This document shows, one piece after another, positions 18,394 to 27,582 of a stretch of DNA of 64,000 nt. The notes under the pieces are model-generated. The model had not been told where the DNA came from and ran no database searches. It saw only the letters and a list, made by a program, of their open reading frames with translations. Numbering within the stretch: the first letter of the stretch is position 1; the number at the start of each line of letters is the position of its first letter. The position numbers and the translations under genes are program-made. This stretch comes from Gammaproteobacteria bacterium. Lineage in GTDB: Bacteria; Pseudomonadota; Gammaproteobacteria; Pseudomonadales; Halieaceae. The stretch is taken from NCBI GenBank assembly GCA_030427485.1, contig JAUICG010000012.1, positions 1-64,000 on the forward strand, written 5' to 3'.

Positions 18394-19500
18394 ATGCCAG
18401 CACCCCTTCCCAGCGGGACGTGCGTTACGATAGCGCGCCCACGCTTACGCCCACAGGCTTTCGCTTTGTTATGCCTGGTCTCGCTGTTGGTACTGTCAGC
18501 GTGCTCCACCCGGGAAGAACTCCCTCAACACAACGATCCCGGTAAATATACGATTGCCCGCAACGTCGTCTGGGCCTCGCCGGATGGCGCGGATCTCGCC
18601 ATGGACATCTACACGCCCAACGCGGGCGCGGAGCCGTTTCCTGTCGTCGTGATGTTTCACGGCGGCGGCTGGCTGATCAACGACAAGTCGATCATGGACC
18701 AGGCGGCCGCCTACCTCGCCACGCACGGCCGCTACGTGATCTGCAATGTCGATTACCGCCTGCTCGGCGACCGCGACAACACCGTGACGCTGGACGAGAT
18801 CGTCGAGGACGCGTTCGGCGCGGTGCTCTGGGTACAGGAGAACATCGGCGCCTATGGTGGTGACGGCGCGCGGGTTGCCGTCACCGGCGACAGCGCGGGC
18901 GGGCACCTGACAGCGATGGTGGTCAACCGCGGTGACTGGCTGAGCTCCGATGGCTTCGCCGCCCAGCCGGGCGGGTTCAATCCCACCTACCTGCCACCCG
19001 GGCGGACGGCGGAAGACATTGCCGGGCGCGGCGGGATACAGGTGCAGGCCGCCATCCCAAATTACGGCGCATTCGATTTGTACCAGGCGGCGCTGAACGG
19101 CTTCGAAGGGTGGAGTAATATCTTCTGGTATATGGGCGGTGCAATGCCGCGTGGCGTGTTCGGCGACGACATGAATGTCGATGACAACCCGGACCTGTAC
19201 AGGCGTGTATCACCCATCTCCCATATTCCCGATGCGACGCAGCGGCAGTTGCCGCCGCAACTGGTCACGGCGGGTGGCGAAGATACGCTGGTAACGCCGG
19301 CGTCAGTGCAGGCGTACGTGAAGCGGCTGCAATCCTCCGGGCAGCCGGCCCAGTACTGGGAGTACGCCGGCAAGCCGCATGCCTACCTCGATTCGGGCTC
19401 GAACCCGATCATGGGCACCGCGTTCGCGACGGATGCGCCGCCGGCGCTCGATGTGATGCTGCAGTTCCTCGACGGAGTCTTCTACCCATCATCCGGGTGA
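18394..19500 (+). CDS. Lipoprotein alpha/beta-hydrolase (esterase, HSL/BD-FAE type)
   Basis: A 368-residue serine hydrolase. The N-terminal hydrophobic stretch ends in lipobox LSAC, so it is predicted to be a lipoprotein. The oxyanion motif HGGGW is near residue 89, the nucleophile elbow GDSAGG has its Ser at 167, and the acid and base are probably in TAGGEDTLV and GKPHAYLD. These features fit the carboxylesterase/HSL superfamily (alpha/beta-hydrolase-3 or BD-FAE). It would cleave ester bonds at the cell envelope, perhaps deacylating the glycoside handled by the preceding enzyme; that link is inference. A 45-bp gap separates it from the SnoaL remnant, so it may belong to the same operon. Alternative starts exist because the signal region is long. 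Confidence 0.88.
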   Translation: MPAPLPSGTCVTIARPRLRPQAFALLCLVSLLVLSACSTREELPQHNDPGKYTIARNVVWASPDGADLAMDIYTPNAGAEPFPVVVMFHGGGWLINDKSIMDQAAAYLATHGRYVICNVDYRLLGDRDNTVTLDEIVEDAFGAVLWVQENIGAYGGDGARVAVTGDSAGGHLTAMVVNRGDWLSSDGFAAQPGGFNPTYLPPGRTAEDIAGRGGIQVQAAIPNYGAFDLYQAALNGFEGWSNIFWYMGGAMPRGVFGDDMNVDDNPDLYRRVSPISHIPDATQRQLPPQLVTAGGEDTLVTPASVQAYVKRLQSSGQPAQYWEYAGKPHAYLDSGSNPIMGTAFATDAPPALDVMLQFLDGVFYPSSG

Positions 19501-19571
19501 TGGCGAACGCGGGTATCCCATCCGGGCGAGTGAACGCCACCGGTTCGCGCTCCGGGGGGCCCCGGGTTGCG

Positions 19572-20657
19572 TTAAGCCACTTCCGGCATGTATAGCGGTG
19601 TCACCGGCGCGCACTCGGGGTAGCTGGCCGGGCCGCCGAGGTCGTAGGCCGCGTTGATCGCGCGAATGAACGCGGCGTCGTGCAGCGGGTCCGTCGGCGT
19701 ATCGATTGCAAAGCCCTTGGCGCGCGCATCGTCGATCAGCATGTTGATTGCCTTTTCATGCGTGAGGTCGTCGGTGCCGTCCATGTTCTTCTTCAATTCG
19801 TCGAAATCCTCGAAGACCTCGGCTGACCAGTGCACGAGGAAGCGCAGTTCGTCGGTGTGGTGGCGCGCGATGACTGTGTCACCGGTCTTCAGCAACCAAT
19901 GGTCGCGGTCCGCAGGGTCGCCACAGAACGTCGTGCTGAATGCGAGCCCGTCGGGGCGCTGCTGTTCCACCGGCCCGTTCGCCTCGCCGCGGTGGTACAT
20001 CATCTCGTTCTGTACCACCACGCCGCGGTTGTAGATCGGTGATTCCAGTCGCTGCGGCGGCTTTAGCGGCCCTTCCGGCCAGTAGGTGAAGCCGCTGTCC
20101 GTGTCGTGCGAGAACCATGTGATCACCTGCGCCATCTTCACCAGGTAATCCCGGAACAACCCGGATTTACCCATTACGCTGCACAGCCAGGTCGGCGAAT
20201 TCTCGTAGCGCACGCCGCGGAAGCTGGGTGAATCGAGATGCCCGGGGTCGGTATTGCCGGCGGGGCCGTTCACGTTGAACAGCATCATCTGCGGCTTGGC
20301 GTACTTCGCGCCCCAGTAGTTCCGCGCGTGCTCGAGGAAGGTCTTGTTGTAGAAGCAGTCCTCGATCTCCGGGTACAGCGCGGCGGAGTAGTTCGCGTAG
20401 AAGCCGCGGAAGGTGGGGGTAAGGAACATGTCCAGCGTGAGTTCGAACCCCTCCGGCAGCGCACCGGACATCGTCGCGATGAGTTCGTCGGCGGAGGCGA
20501 AGTGCTGCGCGATAATCAGTTTCCACGGGGCGTTGTTACGCACCACGTCGAGCAGGCGCTCGAGCTGGTCCGGCGTGTACACGTTGTCCAGCGCGCGCGG
20601 CGGCGATACCGGGCGGAGCAGGTTGGAGAGTTCCTGTTTGCGGGTTTCAGTGAGCAT
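19572..20657 (-). CDS. Uncharacterised protein, possible Fe(II)-dependent oxygenase
   Basis: A 361-residue cytoplasmic protein that I do not recognise. No signal peptide or membrane helix is visible. It contains GHLDSPSFRG, a possible HxD metal motif, and a later EMMYHRGEANGP that could supply a distal His. Together these could form the 2-His-1-carboxylate facial triad of a non-haem iron/2-oxoglutarate oxygenase, but spacing alone does not prove it. It lies directly downstream of the TetR gene, in the same direction with about 70 bp between, so the two may be co-transcribed and share control. The minus-strand start has a GAGG-type site 10 bases upstream. Confidence 0.6.
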   Translation of the reverse strand: MLTETRKQELSNLLRPVSPPRALDNVYTPDQLERLLDVVRNNAPWKLIIAQHFASADELIATMSGALPEGFELTLDMFLTPTFRGFYANYSAALYPEIEDCFYNKTFLEHARNYWGAKYAKPQMMLFNVNGPAGNTDPGHLDSPSFRGVRYENSPTWLCSVMGKSGLFRDYLVKMAQVITWFSHDTDSGFTYWPEGPLKPPQRLESPIYNRGVVVQNEMMYHRGEANGPVEQQRPDGLAFSTTFCGDPADRDHWLLKTGDTVIARHHTDELRFLVHWSAEVFEDFDELKKNMDGTDDLTHEKAINMLIDDARAKGFAIDTPTDPLHDAAFIRAINAAYDLGGPASYPECAPVTPLYMPEVA

Positions 20658-20725
20658 GTCATGTACCTCTACTGCGTGATATACCTGTGATCGCCGAAGT
20701 CGGGAGAGAGTGACGCACGCGTCCG

Positions 20726-21454
20726 CTACCGCTTCAGGCTGGCCAGTTTCTGTTCCAGCGCCCTGATGATCTGTTCAAATCCTTCATCGAGTACGTCGTC
20801 CGTCGAGAGCGCAATATGGTGGGGACGCAGTTGCAGCAGGAACTCCTGCTCGTCCGGGTCCAGTTCCTCGATGTGCGAGAGCGACAGCGCGGAGTGGAAG
20901 TCCGAACCGACGTGCTCGAACATCACCAGCGCAATGGCCTGGCTGCAGAACAGGTAGGAGTGCAGCGCGAGGTCCCTGCCGCGCAGACCCTCGTGATGTA
21001 ACGTGCGGCTCACGTGCAACGACACGCGCAACCATCCGGCCGTGGTCTGGCCGTCCACGCCCATCACCTGCAGGATCACCGGGTGTTGCTCGGCGAGTGC
21101 GCGCAGCGCCTTGAGCCAGGCGTGCAGTTTCTTCTGCCAGGGTTGGTCGCTGCGCACGCGCGGCATTTTGAAGCGCATGCACACGTCGTCCGCCACTGCG
21201 TTCAACAGCGCCTCGCGACTGGGGAAGTAGTTGTACAGGGCCATCGACACGGTATCGAGCTTGCGCGCGACGCGCGCCAGTGTGAACGCCTCCGCCGAGT
21301 CCGCTTCCAGCAGTTCAATGGACGCGTTCAGTATCGCCTCTCGCGACAGCCGTGCCGGGCGTCCGGCGCCCCTTGCTCCGGACGATGTCACATTCTTTGT
21401 ACGGGCCTTGGCCCGCGCCTTTTTGGGTTTGTCAGTGGTCTTGTTCACGTGCAT
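20726..21454 (-). CDS. TetR-family transcriptional regulator
   Basis: A 242-residue repressor. After a Lys/Arg/Ala-rich tail (about residues 1-30) comes the TetR helix-turn-helix: AILNASIELLEADSAEAFT, then LARVARKLDTVSMALYNYF with the family's ALYNYF recognition-helix motif. The remaining residues form an alpha-helical ligand domain (TetR_C). It lies at the promoter end of the catabolic island and carries the YTTWNNNATAAG motif 46-57 bp upstream of its own start, as expected for autoregulation. The same motif sits in front of four other units. Ligand unknown; the enzymes nearby suggest an acyl or cyclic lipid-like effector. Confidence 0.93.
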   Translation of the reverse strand: MHVNKTTDKPKKARAKARTKNVTSSGARGAGRPARLSREAILNASIELLEADSAEAFTLARVARKLDTVSMALYNYFPSREALLNAVADDVCMRFKMPRVRSDQPWQKKLHAWLKALRALAEQHPVILQVMGVDGQTTAGWLRVSLHVSRTLHHEGLRGRDLALHSYLFCSQAIALVMFEHVGSDFHSALSLSHIEELDPDEQEFLLQLRPHHIALSTDDVLDEGFEQIIRALEQKLASLKR

Positions 21455-21499
21455 TCCTGGGCGTTATGGGAGCTCGCAACAGTATACAAACATCAATAT

Positions 21500-21511
21500 C
21501 TTTCCGATAAG
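21500..21511. promoter_or_regulatory. YTTWNNNATAAG operator motif upstream of the TetR gene
   Basis: CTTTCCGATAAG fits the 12-bp pattern shared with sites at 2027, 26420, 29256 and 30392. It lies 46 bp before the TetR start, so it would mediate autoregulation if this TetR is the binding protein. This copy is less symmetrical than the one at 26420. Confidence 0.45.
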
Positions 21512-21529
21512 TAATTTGCAAGGTCGCCA

Positions 21530-22399
21530 TCAGCTTCCTTCCCCCGACGCGACGATGCCGGGGTGCGCATACGGTGGGATCACCGGGTCCTCGATGCGGG
21601 TGCCGCCGTCCAGCGTGTACACCGGCAGCCGGTGGTGCAGCGGAAAGTGCAGGCTGTAGGCGGTGAGTCCGGTGCGTTCGGCGGCGGGCCGGTGGCACAG
21701 CGCAAGGCCGGTCTCGGCAATGTATTCGATGCACTCGGACGGATACTCCTCGGGAATATGCGCCGCCGCGCCCGGTGTGCGGATCGCGGTGCTCGGCGCG
21801 AGCGTGTTGACCGCGATGTTGTACGGCAGCAGTTCGGCAGCCAGGCCCTGCGTCATCCGGTGCACCGCCGCCTTGATCGCCGAATACACTGCATTGCCGC
21901 CGTAGGTCGCCCACTCGTCGTAGGGGCGCAGCGGGGGCAGGGCGGTGACCGAGCCCAGCACCACGATCCAGCCGGCGCCGCGGCGGCGCATCTCGGGCAC
22001 CACGTGCTGGATCAGCTTGAACGGCGAGCGCAGGTAGTGGCCGATGGTCTGGTCGTACATGTCCTGCGGCATCTCCACGCTGGGCGCGTAGTTGGCCTTG
22101 CCGCCGCTGTGGATGAAGATGTCGACGCCGCCGGCGAGTTTGACGGCACGCGCGACGAGTGTGTCCAGGTCCTGGTCCTGCTCCAGGTCGGCGACCAGCG
22201 GGTGGGCGGTGCCGCCGGCTTGTTCGATCACCGCGATCGTTTCCTTCAGCGTGCCCTCGTACTGCCCGGCGGCATCGAGTGACCGGGCGCTCACCACCAC
22301 GGTCGCCCCCGCGGCGGCCAATCGCTGGGCCAGTGCGCGGCCGATGCCGCGGCTGGCGCCGGTCACCAGCGCGACCTTGCCCGACAGAATTTTCGCCAT
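21530..22399 (-). CDS. SDR-family oxidoreductase, divergent
   Basis: A 289-residue Rossmann-fold protein. The cofactor motif TGASRGIG is near residue 14, and YSAIK is the catalytic Tyr-x3-Lys. The Ser of the triad is probably in VVLGSVTAL. Unusually, the structural NNAG motif is replaced by HSGG, and a separate DQTIGHYL stands where a conserved Asn is expected. SDRs of this kind oxidise hydroxyl groups or reduce ketones with NAD(P)(H). It is the last gene of a tight minus-strand unit (24342 to 21530) with a Dabb-like gene and another SDR. The C-terminal part (EDPVIPPYAHPG) is longer than usual for the family. Confidence 0.88.
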   Translation of the reverse strand: MAKILSGKVALVTGASRGIGRALAQRLAAAGATVVVSARSLDAAGQYEGTLKETIAVIEQAGGTAHPLVADLEQDQDLDTLVARAVKLAGGVDIFIHSGGKANYAPSVEMPQDMYDQTIGHYLRSPFKLIQHVVPEMRRRGAGWIVVLGSVTALPPLRPYDEWATYGGNAVYSAIKAAVHRMTQGLAAELLPYNIAVNTLAPSTAIRTPGAAAHIPEEYPSECIEYIAETGLALCHRPAAERTGLTAYSLHFPLHHRLPVYTLDGGTRIEDPVIPPYAHPGIVASGEGS

Positions 22400-22423
22400 G
22401 CGTAACGTCCTCGTATCTCGGGG

Positions 22424-23482
22424 TTAAACGGCCGGTTTCACGGCTTCCCTGCCGATGATGCTGTCCTGCAGGTGGCAGAACGCGTGCGAGAGGTTCACGT
22501 CCACCGCCTGCGCGCCGGATTCCGGATCAAACCAGCGGTCGATATGCGCCCAGTGGTGCGGGTGCGCCATGTACGGGCCGAGCAGATCGTCCAGGCTCGC
22601 GTACTCCTGCTCCCAGACGTAGGTCCAGGGCGCGCAATCGGCGGTGTTCCACGGCAGCGCGACGGTGCGGCTGAGGCGCCAGTTCAGGATTTCGGGGATC
22701 TGCTCCGTCATTTCCAGCAGGTCGCGCTCGAAGCGCTGTGCGCTGTCGGTCGCGGTATCCGGCAGCAGCCGGAAGTACGCGGTACGCTTGATGCCATTGA
22801 CCAAATCCGAAGAGCGCACGCCGGCGCCAAGTGTCTGCAGGGCCAGCGCGTGGCAGGCCACGCAATGCTCGGCCAGTGCGGCGCTGATCGCCTGTTTCCA
22901 CGCGGCGGATTCGCGTGCGTTGTCGGCGCTGTCGCGGTCCGGGTACAGCAGATCCCAGGTGTAGTGCCCCGCGGCGTACTCGGGTGCGTAGTTGGGCGAC
23001 AGCGCGGCCGCTTGCAGACCCGGCAGCGCTGCGGCCGCTTCGCGCAACCGGGTTTCGAATGCGCTGCGGCGGGTGTCGTCAATATTCTCGCGCAGCCGCA
23101 GCTGCGCGGTTTCGCGGAAGCCGCACGTCGCAACCGCGTACGCACTCGCATCCACCGGTTGCGGTAATTCGGCTGCCGCGGCGTCGGCGAGGTACACGCG
23201 TTCGCGCGACACGCACAGCGCATCGACTTTGGCCCAGAATGCGGCGACCTGGGGCACGCCAGACTGTGCGCGCATCGCCCACCACGCGCCGGCATCCGCC
23301 ACCTGCCAGCGCAGCCACAAGGTGAGCGGAGACCTGCGCAGTCTCACCGGCGGTGAGACCAGCGAGCCGGAGAAATGCAGGCCGCGTCCGGCTGCGGCGG
23401 GCATGTACTCTTCGCGGAACAATTGCAGCAGGGCATCGAGCCTGTCGCTGGCGACTTCAATCCTGTCCTGTACGTCAATCAT
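22424..23482 (-). CDS. Dabb/EthD-like multi-domain protein
   Basis: A 352-residue protein that appears to hold three ferredoxin-like segments. The last, KRTAYFRLLPDT through WTYVWEQEYASLDDLL to HPHHWAHIDRWF, has the Dabb pattern; earlier segments (SPLTLWLRWQV and YAVATCGFRET) look like related but degenerate copies. Such proteins may handle small aromatic or lipid-like substrates, but no catalytic residue is visible. The gene overlaps the upstream SDR by four bases (ATGA at 23479-23482) and is followed after 24 bp by the divergent SDR, so the three act as a unit. Function unknown. Confidence 0.65.
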   Translation of the reverse strand: MIDVQDRIEVASDRLDALLQLFREEYMPAAAGRGLHFSGSLVSPPVRLRRSPLTLWLRWQVADAGAWWAMRAQSGVPQVAAFWAKVDALCVSRERVYLADAAAAELPQPVDASAYAVATCGFRETAQLRLRENIDDTRRSAFETRLREAAAALPGLQAAALSPNYAPEYAAGHYTWDLLYPDRDSADNARESAAWKQAISAALAEHCVACHALALQTLGAGVRSSDLVNGIKRTAYFRLLPDTATDSAQRFERDLLEMTEQIPEILNWRLSRTVALPWNTADCAPWTYVWEQEYASLDDLLGPYMAHPHHWAHIDRWFDPESGAQAVDVNLSHAFCHLQDSIIGREAVKPAV

Positions 23483-24342
23483 GCGTCGTGCACTTCACCG
23501 AGCGAGGCCAGTACGTCGGGCGGCAGCGCCGGTGTCGACAGCGCTGTCAGGTGGGCGGCGCGATTGGCCGCGTACGCGCGTGTCAGATCCGGATGCGTGG
23601 AGACCCAGAACTCGCCGGCGGCGATCTGCGGCAGTATCACACGCGCCGCTTCCAGTCCCGTCATGCCGTTGGCGGCGAGCATGTCCTCCATCACTTTGCG
23701 GTGGAAACTGCTGACGGGGTCTTCGGTGCCCGACGAGTCGGTGAATATCCGCGTCGCCACCGGCCCCGGCAGCACCGCCGATACGTGTATGGGCAGGCGC
23801 TTCACCTGCATCTCCAGGTACAGACATTCGCTGAACGCGAGCACTGCGTGCTTGCTCAGGATGTACGAAGTCTGTACCGGCATGATGCCGAGCGCGCCGA
23901 TGGACGATGTATTGGCGATGAACGCGGGTTCGCCGGCGGCGATCATCCGCGGTGCGAACGCGCGCACGCCGTGGATCACGCCGTGGATGTTGATGGCGAG
24001 GGTCTTCTCCCAGGTGTCCGCGGGAATTTCCCAGGTCAGGCCCAGTGTTTCGATACCGGCATTGTTCACCAGCAGCCGCACGCTGCCAAATGTGTCATAG
24101 GCGGTGGCGGCGAGCGCTTCCAGCGCGGCGGGGTCGCTCACGTCCGTTGTCACCGGCAGCGCGACGCCGCCAGCGCTTTCGATGTCCGCCGCCACTTTCT
24201 CGATGCGGTGCGGCGCGATGTCGGCCAGCACGACCTTCATCCCTGCTGCGGCCGCCTCCCGCGCGAGCCCTTCGCCGATACCGGAGCCGGCGCCGGTGAT
24301 GACCGCGACGCCGCCCTGCAATGCTGTCAGTGAGTCGTTCAT
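23479..24342 (-). CDS. SDR-family NAD(P)-dependent oxidoreductase
   Basis: Classical SDR of 287 residues. TGAGSGIG near residue 17 binds the dinucleotide, VNNAG is the structural motif, the Ser is in ANTSSIGAL, and YILSK supplies the catalytic Tyr and Lys. ADI after the second strand suggests NAD preference. First gene of the unit that continues with the Dabb-like and the divergent SDR genes. A 64-bp gap separates it from the upstream BVMO gene, so one transcript may run through from the operator at 26419. It probably oxidises a secondary alcohol in the same pathway. Confidence 0.92.
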   Translation of the reverse strand: MNDSLTALQGGVAVITGAGSGIGEGLAREAAAAGMKVVLADIAPHRIEKVAADIESAGGVALPVTTDVSDPAALEALAATAYDTFGSVRLLVNNAGIETLGLTWEIPADTWEKTLAINIHGVIHGVRAFAPRMIAAGEPAFIANTSSIGALGIMPVQTSYILSKHAVLAFSECLYLEMQVKRLPIHVSAVLPGPVATRIFTDSSGTEDPVSSFHRKVMEDMLAANGMTGLEAARVILPQIAAGEFWVSTHPDLTRAYAANRAAHLTALSTPALPPDVLASLGEVHDA

Positions 24343-24406
24343 TTCAATGTACGCCTGTTATGGTGTGTTAGCCGTTCAGTGTAGCGGATAGCGACCCGGG
24401 CTGGGC

Positions 24407-26386
24407 TTATGTTGCGGATTTCATCGCCACGGGCCGTTCGTCGGACGAACTTGTTGCACCAGAAAACTCGAAATCTTCCGCTTTCGGTGCGCGTGTCATC
24501 CACCAGTAGTCCACCAGCCGGTACGGGCAGGACATCACGTTGCGCCCGCGCGCGTTCTTGTAGTAACTCTGCGGCGCGCTGGGGTGCAGCCAGATCAACC
24601 CGTTGAGCGCCTCGTTCACCTCGGCGTTGAACAGGTCGCAGGCGGCTACCGTCGGCTCCAGCGCCGTGGCGCCACGATGTCGGAGCAGTTCCAGGCATTC
24701 GAGGATATAGTGGATCTGCGATTCCGACGTGATGTTCTGGCCCCCGGCGTGGTTGGGTGCGCTGTTCGGCCCGACGGTCAGGAAGTAGTTGGGGTAGCCG
24801 GGCACGGCGACGCCGAGGTAGGCGCGCGGGTCGTCCTGCCACTCGTCGCGCAGGTTGCGCCCGTCGCGGCCGATTACTTCCATCGTGCCCACCATGTTCG
24901 CGGTGTCGAAACCGGTTGCGCAGACGATCGCGTCGACCTCAATGCGACGGCCGTCGGCGAGCACGATCGCGTTTGCTTCCACGCGGTCGATGCCGTCGAT
25001 CTCGAGGGTGACATTGTCGCGGCACAGCGTGTCCAGCCAGTTGATGTCCATTACGATGCGCTTGCCGAACACCGGGTAGTCGGGCAGGAGCTTTTCCAGC
25101 AGGTCCGGCCGGTCCGCCAGTTTGGCGCGGTAGTTCTGCAGGCAGTACTCGCGCACACCGTCGTTCAGCGCCGAGATCGCGCGCTCGGGATGCGGCCAGT
25201 GGGGGTCGATGCGGATGTTCTCGAACAGCCCGTCAGCGGCGAACCAGAACGCGCGGAAGCGCAGCCACTCGGCGTAGTGCGGGATGTGTCGCTGCGCCCA
25301 GCGTACCGCCTCGGGCACCTCGATATAGTAATTCGGCATCAGCCAATGGCGCGAGCGCTGCAGCACGGTGAGATGGGAGACCTCTCCCGCGATCGCGCTG
25401 CCGACCTGCACCCCGCTCGCGCCGGTACCGAGCAGCGCGACGCGTTTGCCTTTCAGGGACACCGAGTGGTCCCACGCCGCGGTGTGCATCACGGTGCCGG
25501 CGAAATCTTCCAGCCCCTTGATAGCCGGGTATTTCCAGCGGTTGAGCGGGCCGTGCGCGTTGATCACCGCATTGGCTTCGATCACGCGCCCGCCCAGTGC
25601 ATCCTCCACCGTGACGCGCCAGCGACCCGAACTCTCGACGAAGCGGCACTCGGTAACGCTGGTGTTGAACGCGATGTGGGGACGCAGGTCGTATTTCTCC
25701 GTAACGCCCAGCAGGTAGCGCTGGAACTCCGGGCCGTTCGGCGTGTAGTGCGACCAGTCCGGGTTCAACTCGAACGAATAGGAGTAGAAATGACTGGGGG
25801 TATCGACGGCGCAACCCGGGTAGGTGTTCTCCCACCAGGTGCCGCCAATCTCGGGGTTCTTCTCGATCACGGTGAAGTTGTAGCCCGCCTCGCGCAGTTT
25901 GACTGCCGCCAGCAGCCCGGTGAGGCCGGCGCCGATCACCAGTACGGTAAAATCCTCTTCCGGCGCCACGCGTTGCGGCCGCTCGCTGCGCAGTTCCGGC
26001 GGATTGAAACCCATCTGTTCCTGCAACATCGCGATGAATTCCTCACCCACCGGCTCGGCCACGGCGGTACTCAGCATCTTGTGGAACAGTTCGGCGCTCG
26101 GTGGGGTATCGTGCGGTGGCGGCTCCTGCGTCAGCAGCGCGAACAAGCGTTCACGCAGTTCCTGCACGAGGTCTTCCGGCGCCTGCTTCTGCGGGTCGAA
26201 GATCGAACTGACGAACGGGGCGCAGCGCGCCATGAACGCCTCGTCGCCGGTGAAGTACACGTACACCATCAACATCGGCGCCAGTTCGCTCTGCGCCAGG
26301 GCCGCTTTCAGTCGCCCGTGGTCGCGGATCGGCAGTGCGGTCGTGTGCCTGTCGGCGGGGTGGAGTGGGGCGGCCGGATCGTTCAT
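24407..26386 (-). CDS. Flavin-dependent monooxygenase, Baeyer-Villiger type
   Basis: A 659-residue FAD/NADPH enzyme that inserts oxygen next to a carbonyl, turning ketones into esters. The ATG at 26386 has GGAG upstream. An N-terminal extension of about 140 helical residues precedes VIGAGLTG at 151-157 (FAD site). Next come GGTWWENTYPGCAVDTPSH, typical of class B monooxygenases, and the fingerprint FAGTVMHTAAWD (FxGxxxHxxxWD). A second dinucleotide motif, LLGTGASGVQ, binds NADPH. An operator motif lies 33 bp upstream. The extension is shared by a subset of BVMOs that act on large or steroid-like ketones, which is family knowledge. The preceding quinone-reductase-like gene (26570) lies 183 bp away across a gap with no other gene. 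Confidence 0.92.
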   Translation of the reverse strand: MNDPAAPLHPADRHTTALPIRDHGRLKAALAQSELAPMLMVYVYFTGDEAFMARCAPFVSSIFDPQKQAPEDLVQELRERLFALLTQEPPPHDTPPSAELFHKMLSTAVAEPVGEEFIAMLQEQMGFNPPELRSERPQRVAPEEDFTVLVIGAGLTGLLAAVKLREAGYNFTVIEKNPEIGGTWWENTYPGCAVDTPSHFYSYSFELNPDWSHYTPNGPEFQRYLLGVTEKYDLRPHIAFNTSVTECRFVESSGRWRVTVEDALGGRVIEANAVINAHGPLNRWKYPAIKGLEDFAGTVMHTAAWDHSVSLKGKRVALLGTGASGVQVGSAIAGEVSHLTVLQRSRHWLMPNYYIEVPEAVRWAQRHIPHYAEWLRFRAFWFAADGLFENIRIDPHWPHPERAISALNDGVREYCLQNYRAKLADRPDLLEKLLPDYPVFGKRIVMDINWLDTLCRDNVTLEIDGIDRVEANAIVLADGRRIEVDAIVCATGFDTANMVGTMEVIGRDGRNLRDEWQDDPRAYLGVAVPGYPNYFLTVGPNSAPNHAGGQNITSESQIHYILECLELLRHRGATALEPTVAACDLFNAEVNEALNGLIWLHPSAPQSYYKNARGRNVMSCPYRLVDYWWMTRAPKAEDFEFSGATSSSDERPVAMKSAT

Positions 26387-26418
26387 GGGGTGCTCCGAGC
26401 TGTAATGCGCGCTAATAA

Positions 26419-26432
26419 ACTTATGAATAAGT
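26419..26432. promoter_or_regulatory. Perfect 14-bp palindrome, operator of the BVMO gene
   Basis: ACTTAT-GA-ATAAGT, positions 26419-26432, is a perfect inverted repeat with a 2-bp spacer. It contains the YTTWNNNATAAG motif at 26420-26431. The preceding AATAAACTTA is the same in the site at 30392, which supports one binding protein. It lies 33 bp upstream of the BVMO start. Confidence 0.55.
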
Positions 26433-26569
26433 ATATAGGTAAGAATACTATGCTTCAAGCGTTGGATAGCGCCAGGGGCCCCAAAAAATTGAACCGCGGC
26501 GTAGAGGTTGCAAATTGGCGGCCGGTCTCGCTGATGGCGGAAATGTCGTCTCCTGGATCGAAGCGCGCT

Positions 26570-27553
26570 CTACAGATCCGCGACCTTCAGCACCAGTTTC
26601 CCGCGATTGTGCCCCGACTGGATGACGCGATGCGCCTCGGCGGCCTCGGTGAGCGGGAACACCCGTATCGGCGGCAGCGAGATAGTCCCGTCCGCGAGCA
26701 GCCCGGCGATTTTTGCCAGTGTTGCCGCGCAGCCGATATCGTCCATTGTCGAGAACACCCGGTTCACGCCTTTCGCGTGTGCCGCTTCTGCCGCCGCTGC
26801 GAAGTCACCATCATCGACGAGGGTGGGGATGCTGACCAGCGTGCCGCCCGGCGCGACGAGGTCCAGCGCGTTCGGCAGGCTGCTGACCCCCACCGCGTCC
26901 AGCAGGAAGTCGAGCCCGCGCGGCGCCCAGGCATTCACCGCATCGGTGACCACCTCCCGGCGATAGTCGATCACGCGCGCCACGCCCAGCGACAGCAGGT
27001 AGTCCACGTTCGGCGTGCTGCAGGTAGCCGCGACGTCCGCGCCCGCCCAGCGCGCAAACTGCACCGCGAATCCGCCGAGCCCCCCGGAGCCGCCGTGCAC
27101 CAGGATTTTCCGCCCGGCCTGCTGGCCGCCGCGATCAAACAGCGCCTGCCACGCGGTGAGCGCCGCCACCGGCAGTGCCGCCGCCTGTTCGAAACCGAGC
27201 GCATCAGGGATGCGCGCCACCCGGTCCTGGTTTGCCAGCGTGTACTCGGCATAGCTGCCCTGACCGCCCTGGCCGTGATTGGTCGGTGTAAACACGCGCT
27301 CGCCCGGCTTGAAGGCAGTGACATTTTCCCCGACCCCGGCGACCACGCCGGCCGCATCGAAGCCGATGATGTACGGAAACACGTAGGGACGATACATCGC
27401 CAGCAGTCCCTGCCGGTTTTTCCAGTCCGCCGGGTTAACGCCGGCGCACGCCACCCGGATCAATACATCGTCCGCCCCGGGCTCAGGCGTCGGCACCTCG
27501 GCGTAGCGAAGCACCTCCGGCCCGCCGGTTTCCTCGATGATCATTGCGTGCAT
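26570..27553 (-). CDS. NADPH:quinone reductase-like MDR oxidoreductase
   Basis: A 327-residue zinc-independent member of the medium-chain dehydrogenase/reductase superfamily (zeta-crystallin/QOR type). It starts MHAMIIEETGGPEVLRYAE, has VACAGVNPADWKNRQG in the catalytic domain, GERVFTPTNHGQGGQGSYAEY, and the cofactor motif HGGSGGLGG near residue 150. The catalytic-zinc cysteines are not seen. It reduces enones or quinones with NADPH. It follows the alpha/beta-hydrolase gene (27795), but the palindromic element lies between, so it may not be on the same transcript. Confidence 0.92.
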   Translation of the reverse strand: MHAMIIEETGGPEVLRYAEVPTPEPGADDVLIRVACAGVNPADWKNRQGLLAMYRPYVFPYIIGFDAAGVVAGVGENVTAFKPGERVFTPTNHGQGGQGSYAEYTLANQDRVARIPDALGFEQAAALPVAALTAWQALFDRGGQQAGRKILVHGGSGGLGGFAVQFARWAGADVAATCSTPNVDYLLSLGVARVIDYRREVVTDAVNAWAPRGLDFLLDAVGVSSLPNALDLVAPGGTLVSIPTLVDDGDFAAAAEAAHAKGVNRVFSTMDDIGCAATLAKIAGLLADGTISLPPIRVFPLTEAAEAHRVIQSGHNRGKLVLKVADL

Positions 27554-27582
27554 AACCGTTCCCCGAATATTGTAAAAAGTCG

